Part shown: positions 8,801 through 19,309 of the stretch, in pieces
Layout: each line of letters begins with the position of its first letter
How positions within the stretch are numbered: the first letter of the stretch is position 1
Origin: Sporothrix humicola
Taxonomy: Eukaryota > Ascomycota > Sordariomycetes > Ophiostomatales > Ophiostomataceae
DNA length: 64,000 nt
NCBI GenBank assembly: GCA_021396245.1
Contig: WNYE01000003.1
Coordinates: forward strand, 186,001-250,000
Direction: 5' to 3'
Notes under the pieces: model-generated
Databases searched by the model: none
Seen by the model: only the letters and a program-made list of their open reading frames with translations
What the model was told of the DNA's origin: nothing
Position numbers and translations under genes: made by a program

Positions 8801-11159
8801 CTATTTGGGCGCAACATTGGGCGAAAGGTAGGCACCGAGACTGCAAGAACGTTAGCAAGGAAGGAGCGAAGGACGAACGAAAAACACGGTACCAAAAGGA
8901 GACTCACCCAATAATCACATAACAAGCGCACATCAGCGCGCCCTTGAGACCACATGTCCGCAGCTTGCGGTCACCGTCGCTCGAGACCAAAAGGCCCACC
9001 AGCAGCGCTGTTCCGACGAGCGCGGCCATTTCAAAGAAGCTAAAGGTGAGCGACAGGTTGCGGTTCAGGATCCAGCCGGCGCCGACCGTCAGAGGCGTGA
9101 CACAGAGCGCGATCTGGATGGACGAGCCGATAGCGACGGAAATGGCCAGGTCGAGCTTGTCGCGCATGGCGACCGAGACAACAGTCACGTACTCGGCAAT
9201 ATTGCCGACGATGGGTAGGATGATGAGGCCGATGACGGACTCGGACAGGTGGCCCTGGTGGGTGACGTCGTCAATGGTGTCGACCAAGAACTCGGCATTG
9301 ACAGACATGAGCGCCGACGCGACAATCAGCACCAAGACGGCCATCATGAACTCGCCGCGAGGGCGCTTGCCACCGCCGAGTGCAGCAGGATGGCCGTGGG
9401 GCTGGCCGCCGCCGCCGAGCATCAACAGATTGGCTCGGTCGGCGGCGCTGCCGCTGCTTTCGAGACTGACGCGCTGGGCCTGTGCTTGCTGCTGCTGGTT
9501 GTCGCGCATAATTTGGAGAGCCGTAATGCCGGACCGCATCAGACCTGGGCCTGTGAGACCGGCAAAACCACCCGGACCAGTCGACGGAGACGTACCGCCA
9601 ATACCGGCACCGCCAGGACCGCCAGATAAAGATGAGGCGCGGCTGCGGCGGGCACCGGCACGCAACGACTCAACGGACATCGACCGTGAGTGCGAATGTG
9701 AGTGCATACGAGTGTGTGCGTGAGGATAAGGTCGTGGTGGCGTGTCGTCCATGCGGTCCATCTCAATACCGTTAATCGCTGGCGAGGAAGCAGACGAAAC
9801 AAGTGTCGGTCTTGTTGGGGCGCGGGTCGAGGAGGCGACATCAGCAAAGCGCACGGAGCGGGGCTGCGGCACGACAGTGTTGTTAATAACGACGCCAGAG
9901 GCAGACGCTACTTGCTGGCATTCGGGCTGGCTACTCGACGAAACAAGCACGACAGGCGGTGCTTGTGTTGCAGTCGCAGTAGTCGTGGCTGACGGCGTTG
10001 TCGGTGTAATGGGTGTCGTCGGTGTCAGGAGACCACGTTCGCTGTCTTCGTCGGAGTCGTCGCTGCTGCTTCCGCCAGCATTATTGGAGGCGGCAATTGG
10101 GCGAGCCCGGAGCTCGTGCACAAAGTACAGAAGGTAGATCAGCAGCACCATGAGCGAGGACACGCGGCTCATCTGCAGCGTGGCCTTGGACACGTGCTTT
10201 GTGTTGTCAAAGGTGTAGCCAAAGGCGGTGGGCATCAAGAACACAAAGACGGATGCAAACAACAGGCAGCTCAGTAGCTGCGTCTCGGCCGTGTTATACA
10301 CGGGCTCGTTGTCGGTCAGGCCTGTGGCCAGGAGTGCTGTGCCTAGAATGAGCAGCGAGTTGACGAGGATCGAGCCCAGAATCGAGGCCTGGACAACGCG
10401 GACCTGGTTGTTGACAAGGGCGACAATAAAAAGGATGAGCTCCACGAGGTTGCCGAGACTGATATTCAGCAGCGCGCCCACCGTGTCACCGGCATCGCTG
10501 GCCACGCGCTCGGTTGCGGCCGTCAGCAGCGACGACAGCGGGATGACGGCAATGGCGTTTGTGGCAAAGACGGCAATCGGGCTCATGTGTGTAAGGTAGG
10601 TCACAATGCCAATGGGCACAAACACGAGCAGCGCGTTGAGCCACGACGAGAAGAGCATCTGCCGGAACGAGTCCATGCAGGTCATGGCTACCTCGTCGGC
10701 CTCGGCCTCGGCGTCAAAGCCAAACTCGTCCACCATGGGCGTCAAGGGTTCGCTGCCGTCGACAACGCCTGGTATGGAGCCCGAAGAGCGTAATGACAGC
10801 TCGCGGTAGCTGGCATTGCCATTTGCATGCCGGCCGCGGCTCATGGTACGCACAAAGAAGCGCAAGACACGACGGATCGTGCCGCCACCGCCACCTCCAC
10901 CCCCAATCGGACCTTGTCCTCCATTGTTGATTCCTCCGCCGACACGAACATCGCCTGCCGCTGCATAGGCACGGCTGTGGGCCATCGGCCGGAGCTGGAC
11001 ACCGTCGGTATTGCTGCTGCCACGACGCTCGAATCCGTTCAGGTTGCTGTTACTGTGATTCTCAAGGTAGTCGGGCCGGTATATGTCGTCGTCTTTGTCG
11101 TCGTCGTCGCTGAGCGAGTTGTCTTCAAAGTCGAGAGACAGGCCGGCATTTGGGTCCAT
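8801..11159 (-). CDS. VCX1: Vacuolar-type Ca2+/H+ antiporter (CAX family, VCX1-like), two exons
   Basis: Cation/H+ exchangers move cytosolic Ca2+ into the vacuole using the proton gradient. Coding exons are 11159-8908 and 8840-8801. The 67-nt intron has donor GTGAGT, branch GCTAAC and acceptor TTGCAG, and splicing yields the C-terminus VIIGLGAYLSPNVAPK; without it the frame stops at 8904. The 763-residue protein carries the two inverted alpha repeats: GNLVELILFIVALVNN with GSILVNSLLILG (near residues 230-275), and GNIAEYVTVVSVAMRDKLD with SIQIALCVTPLTVG (near 650-700). About 11 hydrophobic segments are visible. The N-terminus is acidic (DDDDKDDD) and Gly-rich. A Ser/Thr/Pro/His-rich loop of about 250 residues (350-600) separates the halves, which makes the protein far longer than yeast Vcx1 (about 410). 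The loop is likely cytosolic and regulatory, an inference. The ATG at 11159 follows an in-frame TTG. Confidence 0.93.
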
Positions 11160-11670
11160 CAAGGGTGTCGTGTGGTCGTAGAAGGACTAAAGGAGCGTAA
11201 GAGACGTAAGAATGTCGTCGATACTGTTCGCCGTTGTCGTGTAATAGGCCAAAAAAAGAGGGGATTTGGCAGGATGAAAGATGACGCCAGAAACGCACAC
11301 GACCACGATCAGCGAAAAAGAAAAGAAGGAGAGGCGAAAAGGAGGGTACGAGGAAAGAGTAAGAAAAGATACGAGGAGGCAATGTTCAGGGTTAGGTGAA
11401 ATGGATACCGAGAACAGTTGACCACCTGGGGTTACGGAGAGTACGGAAGACTTCACGACTGTGCATTGACAGAATAGGAGAGACAAAAACACGCGTACGC
11501 GTAATTTACATTGAGGACCCTCTTTCAAAGGTATCGTAGGAAGGAGCTGCAAAAAAAGAGGCCAAAAATGAAGGCTAGCTCAGGAAGGAGCCAAAGAACA
11601 AGGTAACCCAAGCCTCAAGGGAAAGAAGCATTCGACGGGAGAGGAACATCAGGGGAAGGAGGGACCCTGG

Positions 11671-11700
11671 GCCCAGATAGACCCAGATAGACCCAGATAG
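11671..11700. repeat. Three tandem copies of a 10-bp unit (CCCAGATAGA)
   Basis: Three adjacent units read gcccagatag, acccagatag, acccagatag. Two are identical and the first differs at one base. Confidence 0.85.
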
Positions 11701-11944
11701 GGCTCACCAGTGAAGACTGGAAGGAGTGAAAAGAAGAGTCTTTACTCCTTTGAGGTGAGCTGCAGAACCAGGGCGGGCGCTACGTTTTATTTTACAGTTT
11801 ATTTTTGCTATTTTTATTTTTCATTTCTGAGATGCATCGTGACCATCAAGGGAAAGGGGAAATAAGAGTTCGATTGACAATGGCGAATAGCAAGGGGAAA
11901 AGACAGAAAAATAGGGGTAAGCTGAGTGGGGCTTTGCTGGGATT

Positions 11945-11964
11945 AGCATTGGAGAGCATTGGAG
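11945..11964. repeat. 10-bp perfect tandem duplication (AGCATTGGAG x2)
   Basis: Two adjacent identical decamers followed directly by ACCAATGG, which partly complements the unit. Confidence 0.8.
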
Positions 11965-12780
11965 ACCAATGGAATTGGGGGTGAAAGTTCAAGCAATGCT
12001 GCAATGCCAGGCGAGCCGCTTCTTGCTTGAATTTCTTTTGCGTTTTTGGTGTCTCTGCAGAGAAATTTAAAATTGAGACAGGGCATCGTGCGATCGGAAT
12101 CTGCAGCCGGGGGATAGTAGGATTAGGAAGGAACGAAGGAAAGGAGGGAGGCGTTCTTTCACTTTTCCCTTCGTTTTGGGATTCCCACTGAAAACTGAAA
12201 AGGGAAAGAGAGGGCTAGGGATAAGGATGGACAGTGCCAAGAAGGGAGATAGGGGCGGGCTTGTTTTTCATGCAAATTACAAACGGAGTACGAGAGATGA
12301 GTGATTGGCTGAGGATAGGAAGAGTCAAGACAAAATACGGAGTACAGAGGAGAGCAATACTTGGGTGCACGAGACCGTTAACCGTTGGATCGGTGTTGAA
12401 ATGTCGAAATCAAGATTTCAACCGTTGGCTATCGTGAAATGGCCATCGGATGCCGTCAAAACAGGATTCGACAAGAAAACTTTATCGACAAGTGGAAAAG
12501 GTGTAAAGCGAAAAAGGTTTAAGGGAAAGGTATAAGTGCCATAAATGTCAAGTGTCAAAAAGCCAAAATCACTCATACAAAAGGACGGTTGCCAGCCCAA
12601 AGAGGAGTAAGACGATGAGCTGAAGAGGAAGAACTGGAGAAAAGAGACCGAAGAAACAAAAATCGAAAAAGTCGTTCAATGGAATATAGAACAAATGAAA
12701 AATGTCTCGTGAGGCAGCCCGTCAGACATCTCGCCAGACGTCGAGAACAGGATTCGCCAACAGACACATGTCTTGCAAGT

Positions 12781-12875
12781 GTCAAAAGTCAACAAAAGTC
12801 AACAAAAGTCAAAAAAATCAAAAGTCAGAAAATCAAAAGTCAGAAATCAAAATGTCAAAATGTCAAAATGGCAAA
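12781..12875. repeat. AAAAGTCA-type minisatellite, about 95 bp
   Basis: Irregular tandem array of AAAAGTCAAC, AAAATCAAAAGTCAG and AAAATGTC units, about ten GTCA/ATCA cores at 8-15 base spacing. It looks like slippage-grown DNA downstream of the CLIP-170 gene. Confidence 0.8.
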
Positions 12876-13373
12876 ATATCACAGTGAATAGTGAATAGTC
12901 AAAAATTAACTCAAAGGTGAAAAGTAGAATAAAAACAACTAAATGGTAATGAAGAGAGACAAAATGTGGTATCAGGTATTATCGCAAAGAATGCACCAGT
13001 TCCCTTCCAAGATGTGAAAGAGCAATGCAGAGAATACAAGAAAGAAAAGGCGAAAAAGGAGAAGAAAATCAAAAGAGAAGAGAGCTCAAAGATCCCAAGG
13101 CTTTTGCAAAAGACCAATGTGACCAAAATTATAAGCAGTAACAAGAAAAAAAGCATTCGCCGTCCCCATTATCTTTTTGTCCATCATATGCTCCCTGAAT
13201 GTTTTCCCCATCTAATGATGTTGATGATGCCTCCGTCCTCTGTTGTTCCATTGTATATGGGTTTTGTACAAGTTAAAAAACCTCGTTTTCTCGTAGAATT
13301 AGAAATTGGTAGTAATAAGTGTAGATCGAGAGAGAAGAGAAGAGTTGAGATGATTGTATGAGGGAGTGCCCGT

Positions 13374-16300
13374 CTAAAAGGCATCCTCAAACGGGCAGTC
13401 CACGCTGTCGTGGCCGTCACGCTCGCACAGCGCACACCACTTGCCGGCGTCCACAACGCCGCTCTCCTTGCCGGCTACAGGGCCTGACTCCATGGGGTTG
13501 GGCAGAATCTTGACCTCGGGCGGCGGCGCGGCAGTGGCAGCAACAGTAGTCGCGTTGACCTTGAGCGGGACGATGGGCTCGGGAGCGAAAGCAGCACGGA
13601 CAACATCCTTGCCGGTGCGAGTGTCGAGCGGAGCGGGGGCGTCCTTGGCGGGAGGCGGCGGCGGCGCACTGCTGCCGCTGTTACCGCCTGCTGCGGCAGC
13701 CGAGCCAAACATGTTGGTGCACGTCAGGATATCGTGGCCGTTGGTCTCGCAAATCTCACACCACAGCGTGCTGGACTCAGTCACCGACGAGTAGGCGTCG
13801 CTCTCAGGCATAGTGTCGAGCGTGGGGCCACGCGAGTGGTGAGGCAGCTTGCGGGCCTGGTCGGGCGAGCGGTTGCCGGTACGCGGGTTGGAGTTGGACC
13901 GCGAGTGGCTGTGCATGTTGCCGGGGCCCAGCGAGTTGTTGCTGTTGTTGTTGGTCAGACCGCCGCCGTTCAGCGACTCGCGGAAATCCCGGGCCAGCAC
14001 GACGGTGCCGCGCGAATCACGCAGAGATGACCGGCTGCCGACAGTCATGGCGCTTGTGCGGTGGGCACCAATATTGTTTGCCGAGGAGGTGTTGTTGCCA
14101 GTCAGCCGCAGCTGCTCAATCTCGCGCTCCATCTCCACCTCGCGTGTGGACTTGTTGTCGAGCAGGGCACGCAGGTCAGCAACCTCGCGCTCGAGTGTCT
14201 CCCGAGCCAGGCGCTCGTTGATGGACTCGCCGCGGTGGTGGCCATTTGCACCGCCACCGTTGGGGCCCGAACCATTCGGCATATCATTGACGCCGGCATT
14301 CTGGCTCAGCGAGTGGATGATAGCCTTGAGGCCGCGGATCTCGTCATCCTTCTGCTCGAGATCCTTGGACGGGTTCGACGACGTCGAGTTGCCGCGCACA
14401 AGCGTGCCGGTACCCGAAGCACCGCCACCGGAGGCCACCAGCATGGCGGCCTTTTCACGCTCACGACGCAGCTCGGTCCGTGTGCGTTCGACCTCGCCCC
14501 GCAAAAACTCGACTTCGCCACGGGCCTCAGCCTCGCCCCGGCGTGCATCCTCGAGGCCCTCTTCGAGTTCTTGGACGAGCTCCTCCAGCTGCTTAAGCTG
14601 TTGGGCGACGGCGTCGACATCGGCGAGGCGGCTCTCGAGTTCCTGGTTCTCCTGCATCATCTCTTCAATCTTCTTCTCGTAGACACGCTCGGTCTCAGTA
14701 CTGGCCATCTCGAGCGTGTCGATAGTGCTGCGGAAGTCGGCGCGGTGGGCGTCGAACTCGGCCGTCAGCATGGCGATCTTGTCGTTCTTCTCGCGCAGCA
14801 GGGCACGCATTTGAGACACATCCTTGTCTTCGCCATCCAAAGCATCGGCACCGTTGGGTTGTGCGTTGCCGTTCATGCCATTGCCAAGACCACCGTTGGG
14901 TCCCAAGGGGCCATCCGAGCTCTCAATCAGGCCTTGCAGCTCAGTCAAACTGCTCTCCATATCAGCAAGTGTGCTGGCCTGGTCCTTGAGCTGGCGATCA
15001 CGCTCCTGGAGCTCAGAGCGCAGACGTTCGACCTCTTCATCGTTGTTGCCGCTGCTGTTGGCGAGTGTGGTAGCATTGCTGCCGTTCTTCATGTGGCTGG
15101 CTGTGCGTGATGACGGACGGCCAATGCCTGGCCGCTGTCCACTGAATGATGATGCCGATCCGATGCTGCCGTTTGCGCTGCCACCAGCACTGCCAGTGGT
15201 CCGGCCTACACGGCCAGCATTTGTCGGTGTGGCATTGTCATCGTCACCGTAGTTGGATGCACCGCCAAGTGCAGACGCGCTTCGTGGGCCAATGCTGGCC
15301 TTGCGGTCTGTAGCACCACCACGGAACATGCCCAGGCCTGTCCCGCGCTTGCTTGGGTCACCCATGCCACCTGTTGCTGGTGCACGCATGCTCTGGGAGA
15401 ACTTGTTGGCGGATGTCGGGCTGCCAAAGCGGCCAGGCGCGCCACCTGCACCTGCTCCGGCCTTGGCTGGTGTTGCGGCTGGCAATGATGGGCGAGGACC
15501 GTTGGATCCGGGCGCAGGCGTCATCTGTAGGCGGCGTACTGGAGAATCGGGCCGCGGTAGTGATGTGCGTGGCGGCCGGCGGTTTTGTGGACTGGGTGCA
15601 CGGGGGATGGGACCACCGTTGACGGACTGGCTGAACTTGGGGAGAGAGGGCGTGGGTGGTGTAAAGTTTGTGGAGTTCTGGTTGCCGAGTTTGAGACCTG
15701 GTCCGTTGGCGGCGGTGGGCGTCATGGGGAACGCGGAGGGCGAAGCGTCACGTCGAACGGCCTTGTTAAGGGGTAAGAAGATGCCGGCGCCCGGAATGTT
15801 TGTATTGAAATAAGAGACGCCGTCAACATCACCGCTGTTCTTGCCGCGCGTGGCAAAGTCTGGGTGCAGTTCGACACCGGCGAAGACGCCCTTACGGCCT
15901 GCGACGGAGCCGACAAAGCGCACAGTGCCATGCATGCCACCGGGAACATCGACGGGGTCACCGGCGACGACAGGATCGTCACTGGTGGGCGCGCCCGAAT
16001 AGGACGCCATGGAGGACGCGAAGCGCCCGGGCGTGAGGGGAGCCATAGTGGCGGGCGCGTTGCTGTTTGTGTTGTTGTGTGACGGAAAGGTGAACTCGTT
16101 CAGCGTGTCAAAGGCATAGGACTCGGTCGCATCGGGAATGGTGGCCAAGGACGACGAAGTCAGAGCAGCCAGCGACGCCTTGCGCGTAAGCAAGGGCAGC
16201 GGCAGCGGCACCGACGGCTGGTGGGGTAGCGACGGCAACGGGGGAACACCCTGGCTGCCGGGGGCGCGGCGCGCGTGCGAAGCAAAAAGCGAGCTAAGAT

Positions 16301-16556
16301 TGGGCGTGGAAAGGGAGGAAGCGAGGCCGCGGCCGGCGCGTAATGATGAGGAATTCGACGACGAGGCCGACGATGCGTTGTTGTTTGAGTTTGAAAACGG
16401 GGTGGGAAGGCGTCTGCGCAGGGATCGCGGAAGGGTTTTTGTTGTGGAGGAAAAGGAGGAGGAAGAATGTGACTGGGCTTGGCGGGACGCGGAAATGGTG
16501 GTGGTGACGGTGGCCGTGGTTGGCGACAGCGTCGTGGTTGTTGTTGTGAGCGACAT
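13374..16556 (-). CDS. CLIP-170 family microtubule plus-end tracking protein (CAP-Gly plus two zinc knuckles)
   Basis: A 1060-residue protein. CLIP-170 proteins (Tip1 in fission yeast, Bik1 in budding yeast) ride growing microtubule ends and link them to dynein or cortical polarity factors. The start is the ATG of MSLTTTT in GCCATCATG context; 12 upstream codons begin with TTG. Order of parts: a Ser/Thr-rich basic N-terminus, one CAP-Gly domain (about 197-270, GTVRFVG..KGVFAGVEL..), a Pro/Ser/Gly basic linker (to about 500), a long coiled coil (about 510-750 and shorter stretches to 860), and two CCHC knuckles CEICETNGHDILTC and CALCERDGHDSVDC at the C-terminus. The knuckles are the part that in CLIP-170 folds back and binds partners such as dynactin. 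The CAP-Gly signature reads GKNSG rather than the canonical GKNDG. About 4 kb upstream lacks genes. Confidence 0.92.
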   Translation of the reverse strand: MSLTTTTTTLSPTTATVTTTISASRQAQSHSSSSFSSTTKTLPRSLRRRLPTPFSNSNNNASSASSSNSSSLRAGRGLASSLSTPNLSSLFASHARRAPGSQGVPPLPSLPHQPSVPLPLPLLTRKASLAALTSSSLATIPDATESYAFDTLNEFTFPSHNNTNSNAPATMAPLTPGRFASSMASYSGAPTSDDPVVAGDPVDVPGGMHGTVRFVGSVAGRKGVFAGVELHPDFATRGKNSGDVDGVSYFNTNIPGAGIFLPLNKAVRRDASPSAFPMTPTAANGPGLKLGNQNSTNFTPPTPSLPKFSQSVNGGPIPRAPSPQNRRPPRTSLPRPDSPVRRLQMTPAPGSNGPRPSLPAATPAKAGAGAGGAPGRFGSPTSANKFSQSMRAPATGGMGDPSKRGTGLGMFRGGATDRKASIGPRSASALGGASNYGDDDNATPTNAGRVGRTTGSAGGSANGSIGSASSFSGQRPGIGRPSSRTASHMKNGSNATTLANSSGNNDEEVERLRSELQERDRQLKDQASTLADMESSLTELQGLIESSDGPLGPNGGLGNGMNGNAQPNGADALDGEDKDVSQMRALLREKNDKIAMLTAEFDAHRADFRSTIDTLEMASTETERVYEKKIEEMMQENQELESRLADVDAVAQQLKQLEELVQELEEGLEDARRGEAEARGEVEFLRGEVERTRTELRREREKAAMLVASGGGASGTGTLVRGNSTSSNPSKDLEQKDDEIRGLKAIIHSLSQNAGVNDMPNGSGPNGGGANGHHRGESINERLARETLEREVADLRALLDNKSTREVEMEREIEQLRLTGNNTSSANNIGAHRTSAMTVGSRSSLRDSRGTVVLARDFRESLNGGGLTNNNSNNSLGPGNMHSHSRSNSNPRTGNRSPDQARKLPHHSRGPTLDTMPESDAYSSVTESSTLWCEICETNGHDILTCTNMFGSAAAAGGNSGSSAPPPPPAKDAPAPLDTRTGKDVVRAAFAPEPIVPLKVNATTVAATAAPPPEVKILPNPMESGPVAGKESGVVDAGKWCALCERDGHDSVDCPFEDAF

Positions 16557-17868
16557 GATGGCGGCGGCCCAAAACAGGCCAAGGGGGACCAAGGGCGCCC
16601 AAGTGGCGAATTAAGCGAATTAAAAATGGGGTCAAAAATAAATCGGAAAATAAAACCGAAGAAAGGGCCCAAGCCGATAGGGCAAGATTTGGCAGCCAAC
16701 AAGCCTTTTGGGCTACTTTAGGCCTGGCCTCCGCAATCTTAGGGGAGATGGGGCCCCTAGGACAAGATGACAAGCCCTTTCTGTTCTGGATTCTAGTGGC
16801 ACCCTACTTTCCCGAGCCCGCTGAAAGTTTGGTTGGGAGGCTCGACGAGAGAGTGGGAGAGTAGGCGCTGGAACGCTGAGCCGGTCAATTGCAGGGGTGC
16901 AAAGGACAATCGAAATGCGTGGAAAGAGTTGGACGTCGTCAGATTTGAAACCCGGACAGATTGGGACGAGGATGACCCAAATCCAGCAAGGGACGCTCCG
17001 GGAGGTGGATGAGCCCCTGTAGCGTGCTTTAGCGGTGTCTCTGGCAGCGGCCAGGAGAGGCAAGGACCGACGGACGTTGGGCGGACGAGGGTACTTGGCT
17101 AGCGGCAGATGAGCGGTGGGTTTGGCAGTTGGGCCTGGTGTGCTGGGCTGTTGGCGGGATTAGCGGTCGATTGGCGGTTGGGGCAGCTGGGTTTAGCTGG
17201 GATGGGTGGGTGTGACAGGCGGAGCTAGGGCGGACAGCGACCCACAGCGAACCAAGTGCCTGAGCGCGAGGCGGTGGGAGGACAAGCTGTTTCTCGAAGG
17301 CGGATCTGTCTTTGACTGTGCGATATGTCGGATGCGATTTGTGGATGTGATTGTTCGGTATATTGTCGGTTGTCTGTTTGAGGTTGAAAGGTTTGCGACC
17401 GTGTGTTAATTAGGGATGAGTGAGGCGAAGAAAAAAGAGACAAAGACAGGAGAATGTGAGAATCATGAAGGGGAAAAAAAGAATCAGGGGGGAAAACAAT
17501 GAGAAACCGTGAGAGGCGTGACGCGTAAAAGCGTGAGAAACAAAACAAAAGAATGGCCAAGGAGAATAAACAAAGGGGAAAGGATGCTGTGCAACACAAA
17601 AAAGGAGGGTATGCCGCAGGAACAAAACAGGAAAATGGAGGGTGTAGAGGTGACGAGAGGATGAATGTGAGGATGAAAATAGAATATGCAAGAAAAAGAG
17701 ACGAGATGCAAGAGACAGGACAAGGCAACACAAAAGAAAGGAAAGACCGATGCAAGAAAAGGGGGTGTGGGAGGGTATATCTAGATGGAGGGACGGGAGA
17801 GAACAGACTTCGTGAGAGAGACAGGGAAGAAGGCTGAAGAGGAGGGGAGAAAAAGAAAAGAAAGACAA

Positions 17869-17905
17869 GACAGAGAGACAGAGACAGAGAAACAGAAAGA
17901 CAACA
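17869..17905. repeat. ACAGAG/GACAGA microsatellite
   Basis: Irregular hexamer repeat inside the homopurine tract. Confidence 0.7.
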
Positions 17906-19219
17906 GGATGAGGAAGACAAAGGATCAGACGAAGAGCAGCTCGAGCCGTTTTCTATCTGGGACACGAACGACAAAGTGCGGCAGAAAACGAGGACGTGGG
18001 GATGTTTGTATGTTTCTTTTCCCGGGGCGGCAAGGCAAAAGTTGGAACGATAGACAAGCTGACAAGCTCCCAAGATGGATATACAAGGCCGCTTGGAGCG
18101 ATGTGCGGGCAGGTGTTTGTTTGGCTCGTCAAGAGGCGAAAAAGGAACGACGACAAAAAGCAAAAATGGCAACAAAGTAACCTCAAAGGACCACAGAACG
18201 TATCAGACCCTTACCTCGTCTCCTCGTCTCTCGTCATGCTGCAGCCTCACATGCAGTGCGGCGGAGTGCAGATGCAGGCGCCCAGTTTTGTGGAACGGCG
18301 GCGAGCGAGCAGGCGATATTGCGTCTCAATGGCCATGCGGCCATACGCATGAGCTGGCAGGATGGCAACGATGATTTGTTTCGACTGTTCGTGGTGTCCA
18401 ATTGCAATGTAATCCGGAGCTCTGTTTGTTTACATCACCAGGGGCAGCTTGTGCGGCGGTGAGGTGCAAGACGGTCGAGATGTAATACGTCGTAGTTTTT
18501 GTGCGAGTATCTCACGAGCTGCAGGTCGGGTTGGACAGGTCGTGGTCGTCGGTCGGGCTTGAAACCGGTGATATTCAGAGTCCAATAAAAGAACAGAGAC
18601 AAGTGGCGGGCGCAATTTGCAAATGCAGGCAAGATGTGTCTGTATTACGAATTTACGAGAGAGATGGGCAGGCACAGAGAGGCAGCCACATTGCGCCTTC
18701 CTCCTCGTCGTTCTCGTCGACCGGTGCCTTCCTCTTCGCCTGGACTGAGACACAAACCCCACGAAATCTCAAATCTCACGCAGTGGGATTGTAAGGTTGC
18801 GCGCAAATACGGCAGGAGCAACCCAAGCATGAGCTCTCACTCGTGGGCTCCAGGAGGCAGGGTCCAGCCAAACGGCCGTCGTCCCTTCCTTTTCTCTTTT
18901 CGGGGCTAGCAAACAGAGCAAAGGAACAACGGTGTCGGAGCGTTGGGCTAGTTCGCTCCTGCGCGGAGGAGAAGGTTGTATCACTGCCACCTCCGTATCG
19001 GCTTCGAGGAAATGAGCGGTGGAAGGAACGATTTTGCTTGTGTCTGCGTTTGCGTTTGCCATCGTTCTACAAGGAGGTTCTTGCCCCAAGGCTAGCTACA
19101 GTTGCCATCTTTCCAGTTCTTCCGTTTGAGCCGATGTGTTCTTTCTTGTCTTGTTCCTGCCGAACTTTCCATCTGTCGTCAGACAATTGACCCCAAATTT
19201 TCCTAGCAAAAAATCCTGG

Positions 19220-19309
19220 TGCATGCTCATATACAGCGACATGCACCCGTATGCAGGCATATGCAATCATATGCAGGCTTCTGCAGGCGATCTGCAGCTG
19301 CCCTGCATC
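19220..19309. repeat. TGCA-core motif cluster (ATGCAGGC, ATATGCA, CTGCAG)
   Basis: At least seven TGCA cores lie within 90 bases, several as ATGCAGG or TGCAGGC, including overlapping ATATGCA steps. A smaller cluster of the same words lies at 48024-48060. Confidence 0.55.

Larger units (their letters stand above)
11160..13373. other. 2.2-kb intergenic region rich in small tandem repeats
   Basis: Upstream of the exchanger (minus) and downstream of the CLIP-170 gene (minus). No plausible gene is present. It contains three separate tandem repeats (listed individually), a duplicated GTGAATA at 12883-12898 and a TACGGAGTAC motif at 12336-12345. The plus strand is strongly purine-rich, as expected for the complement of a CT-rich leader. 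Confidence 0.6.

Noticed and set aside
14061..15110. 349-codon plus-strand frame within the CLIP-170 gene
   Set aside because: Antisense of the coiled-coil and linker coding sequence; no independent evidence.
17225..18175. 316-codon minus-strand frame rich in Phe, Ser and Leu
   Set aside because: It is the complement of a homopurine tract; low complexity, alternative start, no family features.
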